Below, piece after piece: positions 7,696-17,173 of a DNA stretch of 64,000 nt. Within the stretch, counting starts at the first letter, position 1; every line of letters begins with the position of its first letter. This DNA comes from Deltaproteobacteria bacterium (GTDB lineage Bacteria; Myxococcota_A; Polyangia; Haliangiales; JADYYK01). A model generated the notes under the pieces. That model searched no databases. It was not told where the DNA came from and was given only the letters and a program-made list of their open reading frames with translations. The DNA is taken from assembly GCA_020853705.1 (NCBI GenBank), contig JADYYK010000097.1:1-64000 (forward strand). The letters are read 5' to 3'. Both the position numbers and the translations under genes were made by a program.

Positions 7696-8385
7696 ATGGT
7701 AGCCCGCTTGCGCACCGAGGGGAAATCGGTCCCGAGGATCCCGCGGGTGCTTTCGTGCGAGGCTGGTCGGGTGGCGCGCTTCGAGACCTGGCTGGCGAGT
7801 CCGGCGGCTGATGGCCCGATCGAGCTGTTTCCGGAGCCGGAGTCGGTGTTCGACGACTGGACCGAGGCGCACGCCGAGCGGCTGCTCCCGGTGGCGCGCT
7901 TCGACCTCGGGTTGCTCGGCCAGGCCGACCTGGCCGGGGTCGGGGTGCTGCTGTTCTACGAGGACACCAGCTGCTCGTATCTGAAGTGGTCGATGCGTGA
8001 CGGCAAGATCGTCGACCTCGACCCGCGCTGGCGCGAGCTGCGGCCCCTGCAGGAGCGCCAGACGCGCTCGGCGCTTGCGCGCGTCGCGGGTGGCAGCCAC
8101 GCGCGCCTGGAACGCCGTGTCGTCGAGCTGCCCCCGGTGTCCGAGCTCGGCAAGCACGCCTGGGCGCGCGCGTTCGGGCGCGCGCTGCTGGCCGCGGGCG
8201 CCAGCAACCCGATGCTGCGGCTGCGACTCGGCGGCCATCCCTGCTTCGTGCAGGCCGATGGCTATGTCGATGACCAGACCTTCGTGCTCGCGGAGCTGCC
8301 CACCAGCGCGCTCGACCTGGCGCCCATGTACCTCTATCTGTTCGGCGACGGGCGCAGCTTCATGCAGATGATGCAGATGACGTGA
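7696..8385 (+). CDS. Hypothetical protein (weakly DUF1963-like)
   Basis: 229 residues from the only upstream ATG (7696). Because that leaves 6 nt to the divergent gene, GTG 7747 or GTG 7771 (starting VARFETWLASPAADGP) are realistic alternatives. The C-terminal part (RLGGHPCFVQADGYVDD, then APMYLYLFGDGRSF) faintly resembles the 'GxPxWxQ ... lyxFgD' pattern of DUF1963/YwqG proteins. That is a weak comparison; no catalytic residues are evident. There is no signal peptide. Confidence 0.6.
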   Translation: MVARLRTEGKSVPRIPRVLSCEAGRVARFETWLASPAADGPIELFPEPESVFDDWTEAHAERLLPVARFDLGLLGQADLAGVGVLLFYEDTSCSYLKWSMRDGKIVDLDPRWRELRPLQERQTRSALARVAGGSHARLERRVVELPPVSELGKHAWARAFGRALLAAGASNPMLRLRLGGHPCFVQADGYVDDQTFVLAELPTSALDLAPMYLYLFGDGRSFMQMMQMT

Positions 8386-8400
8386 CCAGGCGGACCGCGG

Positions 8401-8847
8401 TCACAGCCCGAGGGCGTCGAGGCGCGCGCGCAGGCTGGACAGGAACTGGTCGCGGCACAGCTCGGGCGTCTCGTGCGCCCACTGGTGGATGATCAGCACC
8501 TTCGCCGCGCCCGCGAGCCGGGCGTCGACGGCGGCCTGCAGGCGCTCGCTGGCGGCAGGCCCGGAGTAGATCGTGCCGGCACCGAGGTCGGGGTCGTCGT
8601 CGGCGACGTACTCGAGGCCGATGGCGCGCGTGGCGTCCCAGCCATCGAGCGTCAGCGCGCGCGGCGGGTCGCACACCGCCCCGTCACAGACGATGACGCC
8701 GTCCACGACGTGCGCGGTGTCGGTCGCCTGGATGCCGCGCGTCGCGAGCTCGGCGCGCGCGGTCGCCAGCGCCTCGGCCTCGGGCAGGAGCCAGGCCGGG
8801 TCACCACATCCAGACAGCAGGAGCAGGCCGACCAGGGCAGCGCGCAT
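8401..8847 (-). CDS. Small lipoprotein, unknown function
   Basis: 148 residues from ATG 8847 with a short signal peptide and lipobox (MRAALVGLLLLSGCGDP). A CDGAVCDP segment (residues about 55-62) could form a disulfide. No family is recognised. It is convergent with 7696-8385 and divergent from the SGNH hydrolase gene. Confidence 0.65.
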   Translation of the reverse strand: MRAALVGLLLLSGCGDPAWLLPEAEALATARAELATRGIQATDTAHVVDGVIVCDGAVCDPPRALTLDGWDATRAIGLEYVADDDPDLGAGTIYSGPAASERLQAAVDARLAGAAKVLIIHQWAHETPELCRDQFLSSLRARLDALGL

Positions 8848-8940
8848 GGCTACATGGTGCGCGGCTTCGGGCCCGGCCACCAGCCTGTCGCCCGTGCCCA
8901 GGGAGCACCGGAGGACGACCCCGCGCGGGCGGGTGCTACC

Positions 8941-10539
8941 ATGACGAGCGTCATGACGGGGCGAATCGCCGTGCTCGCGGTGCTGCTGGCCGGGTGCCAG
9001 CTGCCGCCCGGCGATGGTTCGGCGCGACGCGACGCCGGCGATGGCAGCGTGGATGGGGCCGCGGCCGATGCCGGCGTCCCGCTGCGCGTGCTGTTCGTGG
9101 GCAACAGCTACACCTACGTCAATGATCTGCCCGCCGTGGTGCGCGCGCTCGGCGCGGCGACGCCGGGCGGCGGCGTCGAGGTCGACTCGGTCACCGTGGG
9201 CGGCGCCACGCTGGCGGACCACTGGAACTCGACCGGGGCGCGCGAGCGCATCGCGAGCGGTGGCTTCGACGCCGTGGTGCTGCAGGGGCAGAGCATGGAG
9301 CCGGTGTCCTCGGCCGCCAGCTTCGACCAGCATGCCGCGCTGTTCGCCGGCGCGCTGCGTGACGCCGGTGCGCGCGGGGTCTGGTATGCCACCTGGGCCC
9401 GGCGCGACGTCGAGGCCGAGCCGGGGGCGCTGACCAGGGCGCTCGAGCTGCGCTACCGGATGGCCGCGGCGCACAACGGCGATGTGGTGGCGCGGGTGGG
9501 CGCGGCCTGGCAGATCGCGCTGCTCGAGCTGCCGGGCGTCGAGCTCTATGACCCCGACCGCAGCCACCCCAGCCCGGCCGGCAGCTTGCTCGCGGGCTGC
9601 GTGATCCTGCAGGCGCTGACCGGGAAGACGCCGCGGCTGCCCGACCCGCCGCCGCTGGGCGTGCCGGCCGGTGTCGCCGCCAGGCTGTGCGCGATCGCCG
9701 AGGCCGGCGTGCCCTGCGACGCCGGCCAGAGCCTCTGCGGCGGCGCCTGCGTCGACTGGAGCCCCGCCAGCTGTGGTGGCTGCGGGATCGCGTGCAGCCC
9801 GGGCGATCCATGTCGTCGTGGCGTCTGTGGCTGTGACGCCGGCAGGACCGGGTGCCAGGAGCAGTGTGTCGACCTGGGCTCCGACGCCCAGAACTGCGGC
9901 GGCTGCGGGGTGCGCTGCCCCGCGGGCGCGGTGTGTCGCGACCAGCTCTGCGCATGTCCGTCCACGGGGCGCCAGGACATCACGGGGGCCGAGCTGACCG
10001 CGCGCGAACCCGGCTGCATCTCGTGGGACCCCGGCAGCCAGGCCTGCGCGACGGCGGCGCACCGCCACTGTGCGGCGCTGGGCGGCGACCTCGACTGCTT
10101 CGCCAGCGGCCTCGGACCGCCCTCTGGCCATGCGCCGTCAGCGCAGGCCGTGATGTGTGGCCCGGGTGACGTGCGCACCACCAGCTATGCCGCGCTGAGC
10201 CTGCTGGTACCGGCCTGTGACGGCACCCAGGAACGCTACGGTCCGAGCTGCGTCACCGCGGTTCATCGCTACTGTGTGGCCGCCGGCGCGATCAGCGGCT
10301 TCGGCCCCATCGAGAGCAGCGGCGACAGCGCCCAGGTCACCTGCCTGACCAGCGCCAGCGCGACCGTCGTGCACACGACCGTCGCGACGCTGTCGGGCTT
10401 CGCCTCGCGCTGCACGCCGGATCCGGTCAGCTGCGGGGTCGCCAGCTGGAACTTCTGCGAGGCCCGCGGCTACCGCGCCGGCTTCGGCCCGGTCGAGGTC
10501 GCAGGCCCCGACGCGGACGTGGTCTGCCTGGCCCCGTGA
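8941..10539 (+). CDS. SGNH hydrolase lipoprotein with Cys-rich and C-terminal repeats
   Basis: 532 residues from ATG 8941 (ATG 8953 gives a tighter lipoprotein signal, VLAVLLAGCQ). Block I of an SGNH/GDSL esterase is seen at FVGNSYTYVND (Ser nucleophile, about residue 58). A VVLQGQSMEP block lies at about 115, and the catalytic D-x-x-H at DRSHPSPAG (about 205). It is followed by Cys-rich modules of the SCGGCGIAC/NCGGCGVRC type (about 270-330), common in myxobacterial surface proteins. The last 190 residues hold three copies of a unit built around 'C.TA.HR.C...G...GFGP.E' and ending in 'V.CL'. It is probably a surface-anchored esterase with a binding tail. Confidence 0.8.
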   Translation: MTSVMTGRIAVLAVLLAGCQLPPGDGSARRDAGDGSVDGAAADAGVPLRVLFVGNSYTYVNDLPAVVRALGAATPGGGVEVDSVTVGGATLADHWNSTGARERIASGGFDAVVLQGQSMEPVSSAASFDQHAALFAGALRDAGARGVWYATWARRDVEAEPGALTRALELRYRMAAAHNGDVVARVGAAWQIALLELPGVELYDPDRSHPSPAGSLLAGCVILQALTGKTPRLPDPPPLGVPAGVAARLCAIAEAGVPCDAGQSLCGGACVDWSPASCGGCGIACSPGDPCRRGVCGCDAGRTGCQEQCVDLGSDAQNCGGCGVRCPAGAVCRDQLCACPSTGRQDITGAELTAREPGCISWDPGSQACATAAHRHCAALGGDLDCFASGLGPPSGHAPSAQAVMCGPGDVRTTSYAALSLLVPACDGTQERYGPSCVTAVHRYCVAAGAISGFGPIESSGDSAQVTCLTSASATVVHTTVATLSGFASRCTPDPVSCGVASWNFCEARGYRAGFGPVEVAGPDADVVCLAP

Positions 10540-10545
10540 CGGGCG

Positions 10546-11901
10546 CTAGCTGGTCGGCGCCTGCTCGACTACGGCCGCGGCGGCGGCGGTGCCGGAGCTC
10601 GGGGTGACCAGGAAGGCTGCGATGTCACCGCGACCCTTGAGCGCGATCCGCCCGCGTGGGGCGGCGTCGAGCGCGTGGCTGATGCGCTGCCAGGTGGCCT
10701 CGCTGATCTGGATGGCGCCGACCACGCCGTGTGACTCCAGGCGGCTGGCCACGTTGACGGTGTCGCCCCAGAGGTCGTAGCTGAACTTGCGGGTGCCGAT
10801 GACGCCGGCGGCGAGCGGGCCGGTGTGGACCCCGACGCGCAGCTCGAGGCGATGGCCGAGCTCCGCGGCGACAGCGGCGACCAGCACCAGCATGTCGAGG
10901 CCCATCGCGACCACGCGCGCGGGGTGGTCGGTCGACGGCTCGGGCAGGCCGCCGACGACCATGTAGGCGTCGCCGATGGTCTTGATCTTCTCCACCCCGT
11001 GACGCTCGGCCAGGGCGTCGAAGCCGGTGAACAGGCGGTCGAGCAGCGCCAGCGTGTCCTGCGGTGACAGGCGCGCGGCCAGCGGGGTGAAGCCGACCAG
11101 ATCGGCGAACAGCACGGTGGCGTCGTCGAAGGCGTCCACGATGGTCTTCTCGCCGCGCTTGAGGCGCTCGGCGATCGACCCCGGCAGCACGTTGAGCAGG
11201 AGACGCTCGGAGTTGGCCTGCGCCTCGCGGAGGGCGGCGGCCTGGGCCTCGATCAGCCGGCGCTGCGCATAGACGTCGCGCGCCCCGCGCTCGAGCAGGT
11301 AGGTCCCGGCCAGGCCGACCCCGATGGCCGCGGCGACCAGGAAGACCTCCAGCGTGCCCGACTGGCCCTGGTGCCTGAACAGGATCGCGGCGCAGCCGGC
11401 CAGGTACATGCCGGCCGCGATCAGCCCGAGCACGAAGCGCAGGCGCACGGCGACGAAGGCGAACATGGCGATGAGCAGGATGGCCGGCCCGGCCAGCCGC
11501 TCGGCGCCCGACAGCTGCAGCAGCAGCAGCACCGCCAGCCCGGCCAGGCCGTTGAGGAGCAGCGCGACGAGCTGCTGCCGGTTCATGGTGGTGGCCCAGC
11601 GCTTGATGGCCAGGAAGGCCAGCCCGTTGAGCAGCGCCATCCCGCCACAGATGAGGTCGAGCGCGGGGGGGTGGAACGCGATGGTCGCGTGGGCGAGCAG
11701 ATCGCCCAGCAGCCACAGCGCGACCGACGCCAGGCTGCCCATGCGGATCTCGGGGGCATTGGTCACCGCGCTCTCGGCCTGGAAGGCGCGCTCCAGGGCG
11801 GGGTCACGAAACGCGAGCGTCAGCGCGTTTCGGCTGCGGTCGAGCGTGCTGCCAGCCGTGGACACCCGGGCAGCATCGCCTCGCGGGCTCACCCCGGTCA
11901 A
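10546..11901 (-). CDS. Membrane-bound class III adenylate/guanylate cyclase
   Basis: 451 residues. Six hydrophobic segments (about residues 55-215) are followed by a linker helix and a class III cyclase domain (about 255-435). Both metal-binding aspartates are visible (VLFADLVGF and KTIGDAYM). The Lys in KTIGD and the Asp in YDLWGDTVN are the usual ATP-selecting pair, and N/R in NVASRLES provide transition-state contacts. It therefore looks active and makes cAMP from ATP, with the catalytic domain in the cytoplasm and an unknown membrane-borne signal. It lies convergent with the SGNH gene. Confidence 0.93.
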   Translation of the reverse strand: MTGVSPRGDAARVSTAGSTLDRSRNALTLAFRDPALERAFQAESAVTNAPEIRMGSLASVALWLLGDLLAHATIAFHPPALDLICGGMALLNGLAFLAIKRWATTMNRQQLVALLLNGLAGLAVLLLLQLSGAERLAGPAILLIAMFAFVAVRLRFVLGLIAAGMYLAGCAAILFRHQGQSGTLEVFLVAAAIGVGLAGTYLLERGARDVYAQRRLIEAQAAALREAQANSERLLLNVLPGSIAERLKRGEKTIVDAFDDATVLFADLVGFTPLAARLSPQDTLALLDRLFTGFDALAERHGVEKIKTIGDAYMVVGGLPEPSTDHPARVVAMGLDMLVLVAAVAAELGHRLELRVGVHTGPLAAGVIGTRKFSYDLWGDTVNVASRLESHGVVGAIQISEATWQRISHALDAAPRGRIALKGRGDIAAFLVTPSSGTAAAAAVVEQAPTS

Positions 11902-11932
11902 CTGGACGGCGCCATGGCGCGGGCGGCCCGCG

Positions 11933-12358
11933 TCAGCGGCAGGTGCCGACGGTGGGCGGGAAGCCGGCGATGCGGATGCAGCTGCGTGGTGGGCCGCAGT
12001 CGGCGGGGACCGCGGGGTTGCACAGGGTGTGGCAGCGGCCCTCGGTGCAGGCGCCGTCGATGCAGTCCTGGTCCGGGGTGCAGCTGTCGGAGGCCAGCGA
12101 GCCGGGGGCCCGGCAGGAGAAGCTGTGGGCGGCGAGGTTGATGAGGCAGAAGCGGCCGCCGCCGCAGTCGGCGTTGGTGCGCGGGTCGCAGTCGGCGGTC
12201 AGGCAGTAGCCCTCGACGCAGCGGCGACCATCGGCGCAGGCGGTGGTGCAGGGCACGTCCTTGGCGGCGCCCTCCTCGTCGGCGCAGCCGGCGACCGCGA
12301 ACGAGAATGCAAGTGCGAGTGCGGCGACCACCAAGGCCACGGGCTTCATGCGCGCCAT
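11933..12358 (-). CDS. Cys-rich lipoprotein
   Basis: 141 residues from ATG 12358 (ATG 12349 is also possible). The signal peptide ends at a lipobox (AFSFAVAGCADE). The mature part has about 14 cysteines arranged in short loops (CADGRRCVEGYC, CTPDQDCIDGAC, CNPAVPADCGPP), a pattern of disulfide-bonded surface lipoproteins in myxobacteria. No enzyme motif. It lies 43 nt downstream of the TSP3 lipoprotein on the same strand and may be co-transcribed. Confidence 0.75.
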   Translation of the reverse strand: MARMKPVALVVAALALAFSFAVAGCADEEGAAKDVPCTTACADGRRCVEGYCLTADCDPRTNADCGGGRFCLINLAAHSFSCRAPGSLASDSCTPDQDCIDGACTEGRCHTLCNPAVPADCGPPRSCIRIAGFPPTVGTCR

Positions 12359-12401
12359 TCTACACATCGGTTCGGGCTCTCGTGGGGCTGGCCGGCCGCG
12401 C

Positions 12402-13124
<723 letters not shown>

Positions 13125-13403
13125 GCGTGGGAACGCTACCAGGTCGGAGCCCCTTACGGGGACGTCGTTTACGACCGAGTCGTGCCATGGATACGCCGAA
13201 AACAGCCGTCAGATCAACGTTGTGCGCACATCGTCGCCGGGGCGCAAGACCCCGCAGCGGGGCCCTGACCCTCCGCGCTGTGGATGCCGATTCGGTAACC
13301 GGCTCCACGTTTGCGCGCGCGTCGGTGGGGCGCGCATCCCGGCCTTGCGCTCGGGGTGCGCCGGCCCGCGCGATGCAATGGGGCAGTCGCACAGGAGATG
13401 ACC

Positions 13404-13904
13404 ATGATGATGAAGACGATCACGCGAGGAGGTCTGCTGCTGGCGGTCGGGATCGGCGTCGCGCTGGCGGGCTGCAGCAGCGAGCCCGAGGTGGCCACGT
13501 ACACCAGCGCGCTCAGCGGCAAGCAGTGTCGGCCCGATCCGCAGAGCCTGATGCCGATGTCGCCGGCCGCGCTGCACAAGCAGAGCGGCAATGGCAACGG
13601 CGGCCAGCGCAGCCCGACCGGCATCCCGGGCGACAACCTCGACGATCTGCACAGCGGCAAGATCGACTGTTACTACGACGGCAACAGCGGTCAGGGTGAC
13701 GACCGCAAGCACCCCTGCACCATGAACGACTTCCCGCAGCCGGGCTGCGACAGCATGGGCTGCTGCGACGACGACGTGCTGCTGCCCGATCCCGAGCAGA
13801 CCGGGACCGGCACCACCACGCAGCCCGGCGACCCCACCCAGCCGACCGACCCCACGCAGCCGACCGAGCCCACGACGCCAGTGCCCGGCATCGAGCAGCA
13901 GTAG
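13404..13904 (+). CDS. Small lipoprotein with Thr/Pro-rich tail
   Basis: 166 residues. Start ATG 13404 is 6 nt after AGGAG (13393-13397); neighbouring ATGs at 13398, 13407 and 13410 are in frame. The signal peptide ends in a lipobox (IGVALAGCSSE). The middle has several Cys (IDCYYDGNS, HPCTMND, GCDSMGCCDDD) and the C-terminus is a disordered TGTGTTTQPGDPTQP-type linker. Function unknown. The 279 nt upstream (13125-13403) contain no gene that I can support. Confidence 0.7.
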   Translation: MMMKTITRGGLLLAVGIGVALAGCSSEPEVATYTSALSGKQCRPDPQSLMPMSPAALHKQSGNGNGGQRSPTGIPGDNLDDLHSGKIDCYYDGNSGQGDDRKHPCTMNDFPQPGCDSMGCCDDDVLLPDPEQTGTGTTTQPGDPTQPTDPTQPTEPTTPVPGIEQQ

Positions 13905-13922
13905 TCGCCCCACGGGGGCGAC
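13904..13922. terminator. Hairpin after the lipoprotein stop
   Basis: GTCGCCCC-ACG-GGGGCGAC, a perfect 8-bp stem starting at the last base of the stop codon, between convergent genes. No T-tract follows, so it is at best a weak or Rho-assisted terminator. Confidence 0.4.
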
Positions 13923-13991
13923 GTCTCGGCTGGTGCGGCCCCGCAGAGCGCGCTGACCGCGCCTGCGCGGTCCGGCCAGCAGCACGGAGCG

Positions 13992-15914
13992 CTAGAAGTT
14001 CGACTCCAGATCGCGCAGCTGCTCCGCGATGTCCGACTTCGACGGCGCGTACGGGCTCCTGCTGCCGGGCGCCGGCGCGGGCTGCATGGCGCGGCGGCGG
14101 TTGGCCTCGATGACCAGCTCGGCGGGGTACTCGACCTGGTAGCTGATGCGGAAGTCGCGCTTCTCGCCCGGCTTCAGCGTCAGCTCCCAGTGCAGGAGGC
14201 CCTGCGAGTCGGCCTTGTTGGCCGGCGTGATGCTGATCTTCTCGATCTTGATGTCCTTGTTCTCCGACACCGGGATGCGGTCGGTCAGCGTGAACGAGGT
14301 CTCCTCGCCGGACAGGTTCTCGACGTTGATGATGAAGACCACCTGCATCTGGCTGCGCGCCTTGCGGATCAGGGTGCTCTGCTTCCTGTCGAGCTGGCGC
14401 GTCAGCTTGATGTGGTCGGCCACGCTGAGGAACAGCGAGAAGCGCTCGCCCTTGGCGATGAACTCGCTGTCGGTCATGCCCAGGAAGGTGCCGTCCTGGT
14501 ACAGCGCGACCTTGCCGGGCAGCAGCGCCTGGCCGGTCGAGTTGGTCATCGCCACGGTGCGCGCGGCGTTCAGGCTCTGCTCCGGCGCGGCCACGATCTT
14601 CTGCGTCGAGCCCAGCACCTCGCGCCCGATGAGCAGGCGCACCGGGTGGCCGTCGCCGCGCACGCTGGAGGCCGGCTGCGCCTGGTAGTGCGCGGTGGTG
14701 CCGCGCTTCTCCAGGCTCTCGAACAGCGACACCGTGCGGCCCTGCACCACCTGCAGATACTCGATGTTGCTGCGGTAGACCTGCTCGAAGTTCTCGCGGG
14801 CGCGCTCGGCGCTGGTGCCGCCGCGGACCTTGTTCCAGAGCTGGCTCTGGCCCTGGAAGGCGGCCTGGGCGCGGGTGAACGACGACATCTGGCTGGTCAG
14901 GATCCGGGTCGCGGTCTGGGTGTCGCCCAGGGTCAGCGCCTCCAGCTCGGGGATGCGCACCGACTGCGTGGTCGACTGGGTCGAGAACGACAGCGCGGCG
15001 CCGCCCCAGTCCTCGCCGCTGGTCTGGGTCACCGCGGCGAACGAGATGACCTCGACGGTCCTGGAGTCGGTGGTGCTGGCGCGCAGCTCGTGCATCGGCT
15101 CCCAGGTCACGCCGGGCAGCATGTAGGTGAGCTCCACGGTGGCCGCGGTCGGAGCGCTGGCCTTCAGGGTCACGAGGACGGTGGTCTCCTCCAGCTTCAT
15201 GAGGCTGCGCGCGTCGTCGAGGCGGCGCAGGCTGGCGTCGTACTCGGGCGTCAGCTCGTCGAGGCGATGCTGGGCGGCGCGGCGCGCGGCGCTGAGCTTG
15301 CGCAGCTCGGCGCCGATGAACTGCACCACGTCGCCGTAGCTCTGCACCTTGATGTCGCCGATGATGGTGTCCTGCGTGATCTTGGCCAGCGAGAAGGCCT
15401 TGATGGCCTCGACCTGCTGCTTCTGGGCCTCGATCACGGCCAGCTCGTCGCGCAGCGCGGCCAGCTTGTCGGTCAGCGCCTTGTGCTGGGCCTCGACGCG
15501 CTGCCAGCTGGCGTCGGTGGCGCGGGCCAGGAAGCGGCGGTCGACCCGGACGTCGTCGATCCGCCCGGCGCTGGTCGAGACCTGCACCGAGCCGTCGTCG
15601 ACCCAGCCGGGCAGGCCCCGGAACGCGAACACGGTGGCCTCGGTGCCGGCCTGGGCGCTGGCCTGGCGGCTGATGCGGGCGCGATCGGAGTACACCGTGA
15701 CCCGGGTGACCCTGGAGTCCAGGGTGCGGGCGTCGGAGTCGGCGTCGGCGACGTCGGCCACCGTGGGCGGCGGCACCTTGGGCGGCGCGGGTTTGGACCT
15801 GGTCGTGGGTGCCAGCGGCCCCGGGCCGTGGCTTTTCGGGGTGCAGCCGCCCGCGAAGGTCAGGGTCAGACCGAGGGATACCAGCCAGCCACGCGAGCCA
15901 GGTGTCGGGTTCAT
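13992..15914 (-). CDS. MuiA-like DUF4139 domain lipoprotein
   Basis: 640 residues. The signal peptide has a lipobox-like end (TLTFAGGCTPK). An N-terminal DUF4140-type segment (VTRVTVYSDRARISR, about residues 68-82), a coiled-coil stretch (about 140-240) and a long DUF4139 beta region (about 250-600; AELTYMLPGVTWEP-type start) give the layout of the 'mucoidy inhibitor A' family. The biochemical role of this family is not settled. Predicted periplasmic or outer-membrane attached. Confidence 0.82.
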   Translation of the reverse strand: MNPTPGSRGWLVSLGLTLTFAGGCTPKSHGPGPLAPTTRSKPAPPKVPPPTVADVADADSDARTLDSRVTRVTVYSDRARISRQASAQAGTEATVFAFRGLPGWVDDGSVQVSTSAGRIDDVRVDRRFLARATDASWQRVEAQHKALTDKLAALRDELAVIEAQKQQVEAIKAFSLAKITQDTIIGDIKVQSYGDVVQFIGAELRKLSAARRAAQHRLDELTPEYDASLRRLDDARSLMKLEETTVLVTLKASAPTAATVELTYMLPGVTWEPMHELRASTTDSRTVEVISFAAVTQTSGEDWGGAALSFSTQSTTQSVRIPELEALTLGDTQTATRILTSQMSSFTRAQAAFQGQSQLWNKVRGGTSAERARENFEQVYRSNIEYLQVVQGRTVSLFESLEKRGTTAHYQAQPASSVRGDGHPVRLLIGREVLGSTQKIVAAPEQSLNAARTVAMTNSTGQALLPGKVALYQDGTFLGMTDSEFIAKGERFSLFLSVADHIKLTRQLDRKQSTLIRKARSQMQVVFIINVENLSGEETSFTLTDRIPVSENKDIKIEKISITPANKADSQGLLHWELTLKPGEKRDFRISYQVEYPAELVIEANRRRAMQPAPAPGSRSPYAPSKSDIAEQLRDLESNF

Positions 15915-16039
15915 CGGGCGGGCTGACGTTCGAGACCGCCAAACGGTCTACTTCGTGCTGCGTGTGGCGTGCGCTGGTGGGACGCGCTGCGCTGGTAACC
16001 GGTTGCAATGCCACGAGGTGATGGCAACCTCGTGGGGCA

Positions 16040-17146
16040 ATGTCCCAGAGGACGCGCGTCATCCAGCTGGCCGACCCGGGCTGGCGGGCCAATGCCCGCA
16101 ACCTGGGCACCATGGTGGAGCCGTGCTGGACGGGTGCGGACCGGCAGGGCGAGCTGGGGGCGCTGTTCGTGCGCCACTATGCCGCCATCCGCGGCGTCTG
16201 CGAGGGCGTGCGCACGCCTGGACTGGTGGTGGTCGCGGCCGTCGCCGAGCGCGTGGTCGCGACGCTGGTGCTGCGCGCGCGGCCAGGGCAGGTGGCGTCG
16301 GCCATCGTGGGCCGCCATGGCAGCGCGGATCTGTGCCTGCCCGATCCAGCGCTGGCGCTGCGTCACCTGTGCCTGCTGGTGCACGAGGTCGGCGCCGGCC
16401 GGGTCCGGCTGGGCGTGCTCGATCTGCACACCCACAGCGGCTTCGAGGACGAGGCCGGGCGCCGGCTGGAGGCGCTGGAGGCCGAGGGGCCGGTGTTCGT
16501 GCGCTGCGCCGACTATGCGCTGTTCTGCTTTCCGACCGGCGACGGGGCGCCGCCGGGCGAGGTGTGGCCAGACCAGGCTGCGGCCGGCCTGGCCTGCGTG
16601 CCGGCGCGGATCTACCTCGGCGAGCGCGAGGCCGAGCCGGACCGCTGGCTGCGGCGCGAGCGGCGAGCCCAGCCCGCCGAGATGGAGATGGAGTTGGAGG
16701 TGGCGGGTGCGGCGGGTACCCGCGCCGGGCTGGCCGCGGGCACCACGCTGGTGACCACCCGCCCGGGGCTGGCGCAGCTCGACGAGGCCGCGGTGGCGCC
16801 GCACGAGCTGGCCGGCGAGCTCTGGCTGGCCTCGGGGCGCGGCGCGCCCAGGACGCGCTTCGCCATCTCCGAGCAGGCGCTGGGACGCGGCGTGCTGATC
16901 GGGCGCTATGCACGCTGTGACACCTCGGCCGGCGCGGCGCGGGCCGACGCCTCGCTTTCGCGCGTGCACCTGCTCCTGCTGCGGCTGGGCGGCGAGGTGC
17001 TGGCGGTCGACACCGCCTCGAGCAACGGCTGCCGGGGGCCCGACGGGCAGCCGTTCCGGGTGCTCGCCCTGGAGGCCGGGCAGCGCATCGCGCTGGGCCG
17101 GCACACCGCGCTGGAGTGGCGCCCGCGACCTCGCCTGTGGTGCTAG
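16040..17146 (+). CDS. Double FHA-domain protein
   Basis: 368 residues. The C-terminal FHA fold is clear: LIGRYARCD (phosphothreonine-loop Gly-Arg), SLSRVHLLL and DTASSNGC (about residues 285-340). A more divergent copy is at residues about 88-170 (IVGRHGSADLCLPD, ALRHLCLL, DLHTHSGF). FHA domains bind phosphothreonine on partner proteins, so it probably receives signals from Ser/Thr kinases. It stands 27 nt upstream of the FHA-GGDEF gene and is likely co-transcribed. No membrane segment. Confidence 0.8.
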   Translation: MSQRTRVIQLADPGWRANARNLGTMVEPCWTGADRQGELGALFVRHYAAIRGVCEGVRTPGLVVVAAVAERVVATLVLRARPGQVASAIVGRHGSADLCLPDPALALRHLCLLVHEVGAGRVRLGVLDLHTHSGFEDEAGRRLEALEAEGPVFVRCADYALFCFPTGDGAPPGEVWPDQAAAGLACVPARIYLGEREAEPDRWLRRERRAQPAEMEMELEVAGAAGTRAGLAAGTTLVTTRPGLAQLDEAAVAPHELAGELWLASGRGAPRTRFAISEQALGRGVLIGRYARCDTSAGAARADASLSRVHLLLLRLGGEVLAVDTASSNGCRGPDGQPFRVLALEAGQRIALGRHTALEWRPRPRLWC

Positions 17147-17173
17147 TCCGCGTCCAGGTGATAGCATGGGCGA

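Noticed and set aside
11886..11901. CTCAC-CCCG-GTCAAC before the adenylate cyclase
   Set aside because: Only the right half matches the palindrome, and the position overlaps the start codon of the cyclase.
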